A stretch of 64,000 bases of DNA from Strongylocentrotus purpuratus (taxonomy: Eukaryota > Echinodermata > Echinoidea > Camarodonta > Strongylocentrotidae): contig NW_022145609.1 in NCBI RefSeq assembly GCF_000002235.5, forward strand, positions 11,513,328 through 11,577,327. The letters are read 5' to 3'. The position numbers were made by a program, and so were the translations under genes. Below, piece by piece: positions 32,318 through 46,684 of the stretch. Below the pieces are notes generated by a model. It saw only the letters and a list, made by a program, of their open reading frames with translations. It had not been told where the DNA came from and searched no databases. Numbering within the stretch: the stretch's first letter is position 1; every line of letters starts with the position of its first letter.

Positions 32318-32350
32318 CAAGATTTTATGCTTTGAAGGTATATATGAGCT
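32318..32350 (-). promoter_or_regulatory. Possible TATA-type core promoter of the CTLD-FN3 gene
   Basis: On the minus strand, CATATATA and CATAAAATC lie about 195-220 bases upstream of the signal-peptide ATG. The spacing would allow a 5' leader of roughly 170 bases. This is a weak, sequence-only guess; no initiator could be fixed. Confidence 0.2.
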
Positions 32351-33569
32351 CAAAGGTCATCGTAGATTGTACATATACTTTGCTGATAGCAACCCTAATT
32401 ACTCCGGGTGACATTAGGGATTAATGATGCTTAGTTTAAAGGTAAAGACCCCAGCCATTGGCAAAAAAATTGGCAAAATAAAACAATTAAAAAAAATCAT
32501 TAACCCATATTAGGAGGAGCCTTACTATATAAACACATCAATAGAAACAGCTTGAATAAAAACAAAAAACATTACTTCATTTATTTCTCTTTCTACAAAT
32601 ATTTCGGTTTGTAATACGTCATTAATCTTTTATTGAATTATAGAAATTCAATTGGTAAATGTTAATGCATGTGAATTATTGTTACTTATTTCAATAATAA
32701 ATTTTCATCTCAATTATGATGTGCATGTTCATCTAAATTATTTACGTCCATTTTTTTTAAAGATAATAACAGTGTATTGGCGTTTAGGCTGTACTGATCC
32801 CAATCTTGTCATTAACACGCAGATCTCTATCTCTAGACTATTTTAACAAACCAAAGTTTTTAACCAGAGTCGGCGCCAGAGACATACAATTTAAGATTTT
32901 GCTTTAAATCGTGTTCCGATAAATCATTCTACTACTATTTATTAGAAGGTCCAAATGCTATGCCTCCTTTTTTTTTAAGAATCCAATATTTTTGGATTAA
33001 AATTGTAAATGACAATTATGAACTGTCACTGTAATTATCAATCGTATAAAACACTAGAGGATGCAAAAAGTTAGATTCCAAATTTAAGTATTCTTTCACA
33101 TTTCAAAAACACAATTTGAAACGCTGGGTGAACCAATATAGGGCAAACATGCTCACATCTTAAAGATCAATAAAGCGAGCAATGACTAACTAAATTGGTC
33201 CAACTAAATGCATTCGATGATCGCAGTCCAGTTCGCAGACCACTTTGGCGTTAGGTGATCAGATGGCGCTCTTTCGATTACGACGAAAGGGCACAAAGAG
33301 GCATCAACTCAAAAGACCCTTTTTCGTAATGAAATTAAATTTAATGGACAATTTTTTTTTTAATGTCTCGTTTCATAAAATTCATTCACCTGTTATGAAT
33401 TTTATTTCAAAAGTCAAAATGCGATTGCATGCATTACGTGTTGTAAGTTAGAGTACGCCATAATGTTCGTCCTACCGTGCAACAATCGATCTATGCATTT
33501 CGCATTCTGACTATTGAAATAAAATTATTCGTAAACTCCACCCCTCTAACTTTCACCTCACTCATTTAT

Positions 33570-33570
<1 letters not shown>

Positions 33571-33641
<71 letters not shown>

Positions 33642-33658
33642 TCTCTCTCTTTCTCTGT
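33571..33658. repeat. CT dinucleotide microsatellite
   Basis: More than 35 CT units with few interruptions. It is complementary to the GA tract 400 bases to the right. Confidence 0.92.
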
Positions 33659-34049
33659 GTGGCTACCTGTCAATCTCATTTTCTGATTCTATGCATGTCT
33701 CTCTGTCTCTTTGTATGTCTGTCCCTGACTGACTGACATCCCTATAGTCAATAAAAACCAAAATTGGCATTGGCTGGAATATTTTTTCAACGGCTGGTTC
33801 AAATTATCGAATATTTGTGGGGCACCATAACCATCCAAATATTAGAAATCGTTAGATTTATGGATATTTCAGCCGTCTCTCAAACGATTTTGATCAAACA
33901 AAGATGATGTTGTTATCTAAATTGTATGTTATTTAGAATTTAACACTCGGTTTATCATTACCATACGAAAAAGTTATTCTGTGTAGCGCCCTCTGTAACT
34001 TAACTCAACTATCCCTTGAATAAGATTTTACGCGAGTGTTACATCGGGA

Positions 34050-34161
<112 letters not shown>

Positions 34162-34370
34162 AGAGACAGAGATTGATCGACATATATAAAGTATACAGAG
34201 ACAAGGAGAGAGGGTGAGGGATTTGGCTTCGGGAGAAGAGAAAATGGTCAAGTAAATAGGGAAAATCATGATAATGAGAAAGAGATAGAGGAGGGGGTGG
34301 GGGACATAGAGACATAAATTAAAGCGAGTAGATGCACCAGTGAAGCGTATTTAACACCCAAACGAGCGCT

Positions 34371-34404
34371 GCCATAGCAACGGTCAACTGGTTGCCATAG
34401 AAAC
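34371..34404. promoter_or_regulatory. Paired X-box-like (RFX) motif
   Basis: GCCATAGCAAC and GTTGCCATAGAAAC lie 8 bases apart in opposite orientation. Each resembles the RFX consensus GTNRCC-N-RGYAAC, although the second ends in AAAC. The position in a divergent intergenic region makes a regulatory role possible. Confidence 0.35.
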
Positions 34405-35059
34405 GGAGAAAGCGCGAATGGAACGAGATTGACGAACATACCCCGGAGACAAAGGTATCCAGTATTACGGTAGATGTTGTTGTAAAAATGGAGGAAGGAG
34501 ATTCGTTTGTATAATGCCTCGGAATATTGGGAGAAAAACACGGGTTAGGAAAGAGAAAAATAAATAAAGCAAAAGAGGAAGGAGATATCTCATTATTGAC
34601 TACCATGACATGGCAACGATAGCAAAGAGAGATTCAATACGATGCTGCGTTCATTTCCACCATACACCAATATTATAACATAGATGATTTTAATGGAGAG
34701 TAAAATATGTAAATGAATTCAATTAACCAGAAAATTTCACTTTATTTATTTATCTAATCGCGGTCACTTGCTTCGTTCTAAACTATTTTCAGAGAGTTTG
34801 TGGATCAAAATAAACGGTGTACAAATTAATTGCGTAATACAAAAAAAAAAAATCCAGTAACAAAAGATAACAAAATAAAAACATATGGAAAATAAACATA
34901 CATTTTCTTTGTAACGTCTATGCGATTTGTCATGAAAATGGGGTTGGTCTATAATTATATGCAAGGCTGTTTTCCATGGTGATGCTACAAGATTAATGAC
35001 CCATTTTCAGAAACTTAGAAAAAGTCCTTTTAAATAAGGTATGTTTAAGATTTACTCCG

Positions 35060-35092
35060 GAGAGGGGGGGGGGGGGGGGGGGGTGGGGGTAA
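35060..35092. repeat. Poly-G run
   Basis: About 20 consecutive G then TGGGGG. No terminal repeat of the hAT-like family is visible around it. Confidence 0.85.
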
Positions 35093-35814
35093 AGTCAAGA
35101 AATTACTCCTTTCGCCACTTACACTTATCATCTGCATCTATATTTAGAGATGTAAAAACAACAAAATCCATGATCGACATTTGATAGCTGATCGAATTCT
35201 TCCGCCCCTAGGCTCATTATCATGAAATCACGTTCCGCGGCCTATTCATTCTCTCCCATTAGCAAATAGCAACGAAGGTTTAAATGCTTTACCCATCTGC
35301 GGATAGCCTATATCAAATGGTATGACTAAATGCATAAATCATGCACCCGTTTCAGTATTTTAAAAGCGCCAATCAGTTTAATTCTTCATGTCACACAAAT
35401 ATGATCTTCCTGTTTTGTAGTGTATTAATTTGTCATGTTATAGCCTTATCGAGTGCTTCAAGATTATTTAACCGTTTCAAGAGCAAGATTAATCAATAAT
35501 GGTGTCAAGGGGTTGTCATGGAGCTAATCAACACCAGATAGAGGTAATTTGCAAGGCCATTGTATTACACAAATCGACCCTTCCGAAGTGTTGATGATGA
35601 TGTACTTAATAACTGACACAGCAACAACAAGCTGCATTCTTTCTATAGAGATATAATACATTATAGTCATGCATTGTAGCTGGTAGGAGATGAATGCAAT
35701 ATTTCGCTTCTCAGGCCATTGGGTAGAAGCATCTTATTCGGAATTATTGTGAACCGTGTATACTGGTGTATTATATACCAGACAGGTGCTAGAAACACAA
35801 ACATTATGGTTTGG

Positions 35815-35998
35815 TAGATTGTGAGCCTGTGTAAGCTTGTAAGCGAGCAACCAGGGAACCAACGGCTTTAAGTCCTCTCCGAGGGACATGGTAATGAGGA
35901 TTAATGCTTTACCAAAGGGCACTGGCGCTTCGACTTGGTTTTGAACCCAGGACCTTCCGATTACGAGGCCATTGCTCTAGTCACTGTGCCATCCATTC
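35815..35998 (-). mobile_element. tRNA-derived SINE, copy B
   Basis: In reverse complement this shows CACAGTGACTAGAGCAATGG (A-box region), GGGTTCAAAACC (B box), then GCGCCAGTGCCCTTTGGTAA and GTCCCTCGGAGAGGACTTAA. The body is nearly identical to copy A. Confidence 0.7.
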
Positions 35999-38202
35999 TC
36001 CTTACTTTGCTTGCACGTACCTCTTTCAATACACTTATTACACGTCCTTAATTTATCGCTCCTACTGAACAATGATTGTGTAAAAAATGGCAGATGTCAC
36101 GATTATGAAAATGAGAACAAAATCATTAGATTTTGCATATGGATTCGTACGGACGGCAATACATTCATCTGTATTTACAGTACTATATTGATTGCGTTTC
36201 ATTTTCAGAACAGAAAACAGTGATCGACTCGCCTTCCTCGGCTTCAAATTAAAACTGAACTATAAGCTCTGACTAAAAAAAATTAATGGTGCTTGTCCTA
36301 CGTCTTTTGTTCCTTAATTGTCAGAATTCTTTGTCCATGCAAGGGGATGGCCTCGCTTCGCTTATTAAATCAACAATCCAAAGGGCATAACATGGACTCT
36401 TGTCTCAGTTTTCGTTTTGCTCGATTTCACACAAGGTTGCAAACAAAAATAGACCAATTTGTAAAGAAATTTCGGCTGGCCGCGCCCAGTAAATAACGAT
36501 CGCCTACTTGACCAGTTCGCCAAAAGAAGTGAATTCAAATATTATGCATGGCTCTATTAAACGCAAATCTAAAGGCGACCCTGAAGCCTGCTATATTTAG
36601 AGGCTTGTCTGCTAATAATTCGTATAAACAACTGATATAATTATGCAGCCTGTTTTCAGACATATAATAACTCGTACAGGTAAGCTCTGAGGAGTAGAGC
36701 CGTTCAAAAACATGAATACACATTGGTGAAATGGTATATAGATAGGTCTAACATTGAGCAAAAACCACTCCATGCCCGTCGATTCGACCAAGCACTTCCT
36801 GATTTGACACTGCAATATTCTATATTTAGATCACAGTGATCCAAATAACTAAACGTAATCGTGATGAAATGTAGGCCTACTTATCAGCACGACCGGTTTA
36901 CAAATTGCATCGCAATGAACAAGAAAGTGATATTCCCATAGGTCGACACAGTCTTGTTATGAAGGATACATAGTCATTATAATAGTGTGAAAAAATAAAA
37001 TGACGAAGCAATAATTTCAATCTTTTTCGCCTGCCCGCACCCGCACAATCATGTCAACACAGCTGATCCACTCGGATAGTCTGATGTTGCAGACCTGTTG
37101 TACACTTTCAAATTATTATAAAGGAGTTGGTATTCTGGTTGATTTAGCACAATTTTCTATCTTTACTGTATTGATAAGGATTATAAATCAACATCTTTCA
37201 AAATAGTGCTTAAATACACCATGTCCCTTTCCCTGCTTGAATGTTGATGTGGCCTTGAATATAAGTACTACAAGTAGATGATTCAAATATCGAATATTTA
37301 AAAATGCCAAAACGGAATATATTTTCATTAGTGGTATATACTAAACAAACACCATCACACTCACTTTAATAAGTGGAACAGAATATAAGAATGTTGAAAT
37401 AGTTCATTTTATATCAAGAGTATTATGTGTTCGTATTATAAGACTTCCTACAATGTTATTTGTATTGTTTTGTTATTATCATTATCATTATATTTTTGCA
37501 TAATAATTAAACATTTAAAATCAGACTCTCATTTCAAGCAACAACGAGGATGACGAAGAACCAAGACCAAGATTAGCTTTTTTCACTTACTGAAAAAAAG
37601 AAAGTTATTACAGTCTAATTCTATTTTTATATAGCATTCTGGGATGTACGTAAAGTAATTTGGAACGCGACAAGACTGGAAAAGATAAAAATAGATTCTG
37701 AATTGAAAAATGTGTTTAAAGTCAAAGCAGAAAAAGAATAGAAAGGAAATGTAGCAGAAAGGAAAGAATACAAACAGACGACAAGATAACTTTATTACCA
37801 AATGAATTGTTGCCGTTCATGACAATTTGAGTGTGTAAGTTAAATGTGAGGCTGTAGTTACACTTTGTGTTATTTATGTATGATTAATGTTCTATTGATT
37901 TGGAAGATTCGAAGGTGAAATAAATCCCCTGATGAAGGAGAAGAACAAACAGGACAAGGAAGTGAGTTGATATACCGGGTGACTATCAGGAAACAGGCTA
38001 GGAATAAGAACAATCGAAAGTGGAATCTTGACCATGTAATTTATTCAAGGAGAGGCCAATTTTTAAGCTAATCTGAGGATAGAGAAGAAAAGAAAGGAAG
38101 AGTCAGGGAGACGAATGTAATACATGGCAACTCCAGATTTTTTTTTATTTAAAAAAATATATTTATAATTATTATTACTATTTTATTGTTTTTTATTTAT
38201 TA

Positions 38203-38204
38203 AG

Positions 38205-38262
<58 letters not shown>

Positions 38263-38415
38263 GAAAAGATAAATAAAAAGAGGGAGAGAAATAAAGAGTG
38301 AGAAGGGAAAGGGAGAGAGAGAGAGAGAGAGAGAGAGATAGGGAGAGTTGTAGAAAAATATAAACTATATAGATAGACAGATAGATCGATATAATTATAT
38401 AGATAGATAGATAAA
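38203..38415. repeat. GA-rich and ATAG microsatellite
   Basis: GAGAGA blocks with GATA and ATAGATAG interruptions, about 600 bases upstream of the transporter start codon. Confidence 0.85.
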
Positions 38416-39024
38416 GGGGGAGAGGGATGTATCATTCAATATGGAAAGATCCCAAATAAAAAAGCAGGACACAATATTGAGAATAAATTTAGAAATTCGA
38501 TGGAAAATAAGAGGATCGAACGAAAAACGGAAGGAGAGAAAAGGTACCATGACGATTTTGATTGAATATAGAGGGGAACGTTCGTGGTCTAAATAACAAA
38601 AACATTTATTCTGTGAAGAAAAGGGAAAAAATTCTCTCATGGGACGTGCTCATTCAACTGGATAACAAAGAAAGGTAACGTTAAGGTAAAAAAAAATCTG
38701 TCGTATAAATAAATACTTTACAAACGGTGAAATGATGTTTACGCAACTTGTTTGAACTCATTGATCAAATACGTCCTGATGAGTATTTGATGAAGATTTC
38801 TTGATCCGAATTTGAACTTTGTCCGGGATAATATAATTCTAGAGAATTCTGCTCTACAATGCCATGGATATAGGTCGGTCTAGACAGTACTACAACGGGG
38901 CTGTAATGTCTTGTTCACAGACTATCGCGTGAGGAAGATTACATAATATCTAGGTAAATACGGGTGTGGGAGCTGACAGACACGCAGAGTTAGCTAGCAG
39001 TCAGCTGTTAGGTACCGAGTAGAG

Positions 39025-39283
39025 ATGATGGCTGCGGCGCCTGGGGTTGAGGCGAGCCCCAATGATGGGGTAGGCCTCCGCGGGCCCGACGTCAACGAAG
39101 AGGGTTCGATTGCGACGTCGAGGCATCGCTATGTCCGAGATTGTAAGCCAGATGGAGGATGGGGTTGGATGATCACCTTTGGTACTTTCCTTGTCTTCGT
39201 CATCACGACGGGGTCGAGCTGGGCGTTCGGAATATTGTACATCGCCTTTCTGGATGCTTTCGACCAGAGTAAAGCCATTACGG
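39025..39283 (+). CDS. Transporter exon 1: N-terminal tail and TM1
   Basis: Encodes MMAAAPGVEASPNDGVG, RYVRDCKPDGGWGWMITFG and ends FDQSKAIT. Two adjacent ATGs (39025 and 39028) could start it; the longer frame is given. TM1 spans about residues 46-72. The exon is relatively CpG-rich. Donor GTAAGC, phase 1. Confidence 0.88.
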
Positions 39284-42200
39284 GTAAGCATACGATGTAG
39301 ACTGCTTGTAAAATCGTGCAGGATATAAAGTCAAGTACATGTATATGGCTATACCTAAGAGCGCAGCGCGGGGATACCTGAGACTCAGTGGCTGGTAGCT
39401 GGTAACTGTATTTTACGGGTAACGTTGGAGCAGGAAGGTTGAAGTCTGCTTGTCAGCAGAGCGGGGTATAATAATGAGACTCAGTGGCTGTTGATTGTAT
39501 TTGTGTTATGAGACAAGGAGTTCTGTACTTGTGCATTCCAAGACTTAGTAACGTTTTACTGCATCACAATAGACCTAATACAACTCCCAAGGCTAAGTTC
39601 ATGCATTGACGGTTCTTAACAATTTTCTTTCTTTAGATTATCTTCCATGACGTAAATATCACATTATACTTTCAACCAGCATGTATCTGTACCTAGACTT
39701 TGCACGTCCAATTCTCTTCTCGACCTTGTCGTTCTTATCTTCCGCCTGATAACAAAATGTGATTCTAAATGAAAACAGATATTTCATTTCATATGATCTT
39801 ATATTCGTGAAGTATAATCGACCTTGGCAAGATAAAGGAAACTGTTAATCTGTCGATTTCAATTTTAGATAAGGGATAAATTCATAAATAGTCTATGTGA
39901 TTGATGATAATATCAACTTTAGAGTAATACAAATCTACAACGCTCAGGTGGTTCATACAATTACATGCAAACATATTTTTTGCTGCAAAAGCTGATGTGT
40001 TTGACACTACTATGAACAGTTCAAGGAAAAACAAAATTAAAATAGTTTCAAGATGGTACTTTCTTAATTTAGTTATTTCACAGTTTTCAGCGTCGCATGA
40101 AAATGTTCGATTTCCTATATTTACTATTATTTGTCTGTTTTGTTTAATGTTCTGGTGTTTGTATAAAGTAAAGAGTATCTTGGGAACTGCTATACATGAA
40201 GATGTTCCGACGGTGCACATTCAGCCTTTTCACACAGGGTTATCATTCATCGTATCTAGAGCTGATTAGTTTATCTATCACTAAACCTGATTAGGAAGTT
40301 GGATACTCGCTGAGTCGTCGACGTCAGAACCAGCTCAGGAGAGAATAGTTCCTACTAAAGTACTAAGATTATGACAGGAGATTGATCTAATTCAAGAAAT
40401 CGCTCAACACGCAAGATTGTGCTACATCCTGCATGTGGAGCATACGACCGAATTTGCACTGGAGGACTGGAGGTATATAGTCCTGACCAGGCACGTATGC
40501 AGTATTTTTTCGAGGGGGGTTAAAATTTGAAAATCACGCCGAAAATTTCGCAACGACTCAGCCAGCCGCTGAATAAGCAGGGGGGAGGGAGGGGGTAAGA
40601 GTACATTTGTTTGTGTGTTTGTGTCCCAAAATTTGCAAATTTGGCCGATCGATATTTCGTTTCGTTGGGGGGGGGGGGGGGGAAGGCCATTACCACCATT
40701 GTTGTTATTGGTTGTTTTATCATTTAAAAAAAAACAAAGGGGGGGGGGGGGGGTTCCTCCAAAAACACACACATACAAAAAGTTAAGGGGGGCGTTCAAC
40801 CCCCAACCCCCCCCCCCCCCCCCCCCCCCCCAGCGCACTTAGAAAAAAAATTGGGCACATTTGTGGGTATGCTCATATATTATCCGTTGCAATATTGTCT
40901 GGAGAATTCTAATGAGGAACATTAGACGTTTTGTCCTACTATTGGTGCAATGTTTAACAATATGAAGCGCACAATTTTGATTGATCCGAATAGAAAAAAC
41001 GACAGGAGATTTACCATTTTATAGATAAATAATAAATTTCGAATAGCTTGAATGCAGATGAGAATAATGGAAGAAGTGATTCAAAATCCCTCAACTTTAA
41101 TGTTTGTATTTTATAAAAGTGTAAGAATATAGGCTGGCGAGCTGTTTTGAAAAATCAAATTAATCTCTTCAGCTTTTTGGAGACCTTTGTTCCCCTAAGG
41201 AAATATCCTTGTGCCGCCCTTCGTGAACTTTTAGAATATCTTACTCGTTCAAGTGGAGGGTGCACAAGTCTTCTCTTCCTAATAATAATTCACATCGGAA
41301 CTCAGATCTGTACTTCGGGTATCTTTAAGGGTTTAATGAAGAAATCCTCACTGTTATGTTTGCAGAAATTAGGGTGAAGTGCCAGAGAAAAGTAGGCTAA
41401 TTGTATTTGGGGCCACGTTCAACACGAAAGTAGAAAACTTTAATTTTCGTTAGGTCTATTGTTCTCTTGCGAAAAGTTATATTTCAAGGTCGTCGGGTGA
41501 ACCTAAAGGCCCGAATTCACAAAGGAGGTTTGTCGACAAACCTCCTTTTGTTTTTTACAAACCAGGTTTGTAAAAAACGCGTCAAAACGCGTCATAATAT
41601 TATGACGTACATAAACCTCGGTTTGTCGACAAACCTCCTTTGTGAATTCGGGCCAAAGAGTTCGTACCTTGGCCCAAGTAAGCCAGTAGTTAAATTTAGG
41701 ATGATCCTAGACCAGTGGTACTTTTAGGGGTGAGGGGGTTGGGGCGCAAAGCTCCTCCAAAATTTCTTCTAGCCACCTTTCTTCGCCCCCGCCCGCCCCC
41801 CAAAAATAAATAAATAAAATCGCGTGGCACATGTAGAATATGATGTAAAATATGCATGAAAAAACATGAGCCCCTCCCCCAGGACCCCCGCCCCACCCCA
41901 ATACATTATTGGCAAGAACATTTCCTGCTCTTGACTCGCAAATTATTACCTTACATGAAAACGATGGTAAACGGTACTCGCTCCTTCGACAATTTCTCTG
42001 CGGCGTATGATTTTGTATAGGGATAACGAAATTCCTAAATATTCAACCAAGCCCTAACCCAGATAGGTGCATGTTATGGTCTAGTAGATATGTCGCTGGA
42101 CGTGAATCACATGCATGGTTCGCGGTTCGAATTCCACCACGTCATTATTATCATTTGGCAAGTTATTTTAGACATTTAAAGCCCCACTGTCCTACTTGTA

Positions 42201-45200
42201 GCTACTTGCTCCCTCTATATAGAAAACTACCCCAACCTTTTTCTTATGTTAGTTGAGAGTTGAGTCAATGAGATAGCCACCTGTCAGTGACCTCGCTGTG
42301 TGGTCTAATCCCTTCTGGCCCAGTAGTGTTGACGGTCTTTCAAAGCCGACAAAGCATTTTTCTTAACAATTCAGTTCAATAAAAGCTGTAATTATAAGAA
42401 AAATCTTATACTTTGTACTCTGTGAGCAAATACAATATTTTGATATTTAGCAAACGTTTTGTGTTTGCTTCAATTCTCTAAAGTCCCCTTCAATAATTTG
42501 CTGATAATATTTATCCGTTTTTGGCAACGTTGTGTAATTCTTAAACAAACGATGTATCAAAGGCATGCTCCTAGCCCAATGTATAGGTCTACATAAGTCA
42601 TGTTTAGTATCTTTCAACCTCAGTTTGAGACTTTGACACCACAGTTGTCAGAGCTACGTACTGTCATCATGCTAAAACGGCGAATGTAATTTCAAGTATA
42701 CCAGCGCTCTATCCTATTACGTCTATGCTCTATCGGAGATAATTATTCAAACCACAACTGTCTTTTTAATTAAGACCTCTGCAAATACCACTACATGTTA
42801 TGTACAGTAATAAAAGATATCGACGCACCCTGCTTTATTACCAAACTGATTAGTGTCTGTGCACTGACGTTTGACCCCGCCAGACCATACTTTGCCAAAG
42901 GTATAGGTCATGGTTTGTAGGGTTGAAATTAGATTTAGATTCGGGTTAGGGATAGGTATACATTGTTTAGTCCAGTGTTGATTAATTAAGTGAGGAATTC
43001 AGTTAGTGTGTTCGGATATTGATCGCAGGGTAGGAAAAGTATGTATCGTATCCAACCGACCCGTAGAATTCGACGTGATTGCATATTAATTAGGTCCATT
43101 GCATATATATTCCTTGTGTGTTCAGATTTTGGACGCATGTTTCCCTCTCCAATCAGGGCAGTATATTCTGCGTGGTCATTGTATAGTATACAATGACCAA
43201 TGACCACGTATTACGTGTATGTGCTTTCGGATGGTGTATTTTATTTGTGCACTTTTCCGGTGAGTATTTACTCAAAGCTGTTCTTTCATGCAAACAACAA
43301 AATCACCTTCCATATCTCCGACAAGACACACACTCACAATGGAAGGAAGTGTGGATTAATGCAAGGGTCACTCTGTGGCCTGGACCCACCCTCCTCAGGT
43401 CATCACCTTTCTTCACCTGAGCCAATTATTTGTAACCTCAGGGTTTCACCATCACTTCATGTGCTTTACAAAAAACAAAGGCAAAGCATCACTCTTATCA
43501 GCAAATGTGTTAGTCCAGGCTTCACCCTTTGAATTATTTGCATAGGTGATGCTTCACTTTTGTCAGTTTTACATAGGTGAGGCTTCACTTGTGTCAGTTT
43601 TCCATAGGTGAGGCTTCACTTTTGTAAGTTTTCGGCCGGTCTGAAGCTTCACCACTGTTTCACCATACTGGCCATTTGCATAGTTCAAGCTTCACCACTG
43701 TTTCACCTAAGCCTGAGTCATTACGGTTTTTGTGCTAAACGGTTAACCGTTAAAAGTATACTGGCGGTTTCGTTTAACCGTTTAATAATAATCTGAAAAA
43801 GTGAAAATACAGTATTTTTAATAGTGCTGTAGCTCGGAACCCTGCTGGTCTTCAGACTGTCGGGCTGAGCATTCCCAGCCCCGGACTATGGCACAAATTG
43901 GGTCATCCTGATAAACAGAGACCAGTAATAAACAAGATAAAACATGTCTTATTATTCCTCATCTGAATTTGATATCATGATTAACCTTGCAAAGTTACTC
44001 TGTGAAGATAGCTGATCTGTGACGTGTTTATATATGCCTTTGCAATGCAATGTTTGCACATGGTCAGGGAGAGAGCTCCCTGCATGTATCATTGCCATAT
44101 GAAATTATGTGGAAGTGTGTATCACACACACCCAAGACACACCCTGCAATGAGCTGATCCAAGTTAGTGACCAATCAGGAAGGTTCTCTAGCTATGTGGG
44201 TGGAGTTTGATACCAGCATAAATTACAGGTTGGTGACCGCGCGTGCTTTCACCGTACCCAGTTCAGTGGGAGGTCAAGAAGCCACGCCCACATGTGTGCA
44301 TGTGACAAGCATGAGCTCTCCATCTGTGTGTATGTACAGTGTATTTGGGCGCCGGAGGTTTGTGTGTACATGTGTGTGTGACTGAGAGAGCATGCATATG
44401 GGCTAGCATGTCCCTGCATGTCCCTAGCATGGACGAGGCAGGGACATGAGTGAAGATCGAAGTAAGAAAGGGTGGCTGTGTTAATCGGCTGAATTGAAGA
44501 ATGATCAAAAACTTAAATTACTCACAAATAATATCCAAGACTTTGTTGATTGATATTTCTAAAACTTCAATTATTATTGTTATCAATATTTTTGTATTTT
44601 ATTTATATATGAACATTATTTTAGGGGGCGAGTCGGCAAGGGATGGATATTAATATTGAAAGAGAGAGAGAGAGACTCGGGGGAGAAGGGATGTGAGAGG
44701 AACTGACGATCGAATGTGTAAACATTTAGAAAGTTGTGAGCTGAGAGTGCAGTAATAAGAAAAGGTACATGAGCGATGGACACATTGCAGAGAGAAGGGA
44801 ATAAAGAGGGTGAGAAAAGAGAGAAGGGGGCTGGTTGTTTTATTGTTTACAAATTCATTCATGGGGATAACTGCTGCCAGAAAGCTAGCGCGCAGCGGCC
44901 AGGGTGTAATATTACACTGCGGTTTCTTTGATTATCTTTATCATCGGCTATTAGCACATTCCAAAATGTATGCAAATAACGGTTAACCGGAGCGAGAAAT
45001 GCTAAACGGTTTTGATGAATCATGCGAGTGCATGAGTGACCGGAATAAACATTAAATAGTTGTTTTGAAACGCACGATTTCGACATATTTTCGACGCGAC
45101 CGGTAGTGGCTTCGATGTCACATCACCTGAACAAACAAGGCGACCGATTGGATTCGATGTCACATCACCAGAAAAAACAAATTACTCGTCAAAGCTTCAC

Positions 45201-45424
45201 ACATTTCATCAATTTGTATAGTAAAGCTTCACCCAATGAAGAAAAACGAACGTTAGGACTTCACTACAACAACAAATAGGTCAGGGTCAGGCTTAGGCGT
45301 CGAGTCGACGTCGATATTTGGCGACCTCTGAGGAGGGTGGGTCCAGGCCACAGAGTGACCCTTGCATAAATCGCGGAAGAAGAAGAAGGAGAAGAAGTAT
45401 AGAAGAAGGAGAAGAAAAGAAGAA

Positions 45425-45455
<31 letters not shown>

Positions 45456-46571
45456 AGAAGAAGAAAAGAAATGGATGTAATCGAAGAAGAAGAAGAAGAA
45501 GAAGAAGAAGAAGAACCGTCCACGGCCTGGTCGGGATCCTCGATTTATTGCATAAGAGTAGGATTGATCACCATGTCAAAGGCTCCATGTAAATTTAGAC
45601 GACAGCAATATTATTGGCGTCGATCAATCTTCGGAGGGGGGGGGGGGGGGGCACCCTCCCTCTCGGACTCTGCTTCCTGCGAACTCTGCGTGCGAACATG
45701 CCGTGAATACGCCTCTGTCTGGGACAAAAATAAAAATTGAAGCAGATTACAGTGCAGCCATCACAACAATAGCCTATATAACACTAAACCAAGATTATAA
45801 ACACCAGATTGCTTAGACTAGAAATTCATCGAATGTGCCTTTGGATTTTGGTGAAGATTGGAATGTAAAGGGGTAGAAATTCCAACGCTCTTTACTTAAA
45901 TAAGTCATTTAAAAATAGTACAATGTTCATGATGTCGGAGCTGCTGTAAAAAAACACATCATACCCATACTCTCCATATTATTTTGTCTAAATGATTTCC
46001 ATCGAATTGCTGTTAGCAAAAATGGTGTAAAGTTTTACCAGCTGATATGATATAGCAACGGTGAGAACACGACCATATTGATGAATCGGATTGTATAAAG
46101 TGTTTATAATATCACGACGTAGCTTGTATTCACTTTTATACTTCCATATGCACTTTTATACCTCCATATGCACATTCATGTAATAAAATATCTGGATGTG
46201 AAAGATGAAACTGATACGTATTGGATGGTGTTATACCCAGGCGCGTACGCAGGGGGGGGGGGGGGGTTTAACCCGAGACCCCCCTCCCCCCTCCCCCGCT
46301 TATTCAGCGGCGGGCTGAGTCGTTGCGAAATTTTTGGCCCGATTTCAAAATGTTAACCCCCCCCCCCCCCCCCCCTCTTTGAAAAAATCCTGCGTACGCC
46401 ACTGGTTATACCTATCGTTTGTAACTCCCAAAGTATGCAATAGATACTTTGTTTTTATCTAGTAAAGAATATAGTTCATCTGTCCATGGAGTTGTCTGTC
46501 ATTGTAGATGTGTATTGTACGTGCGGTGAAATAAGGGATATCCGAGTGAAATTGAAGGAAATTATGATAAC

Positions 46572-46603
<32 letters not shown>

Positions 46604-46652
46604 CAACGATGATGATGATGATGATGATGGTGGTGATGATGATGATGACAAC

Positions 46653-46684
<32 letters not shown>

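Noticed and set aside
39001-39291. 96-residue antisense frame over transporter exon 1
   Set aside because: Shadow of the GC-rich exon; the sense frame has the family signature.
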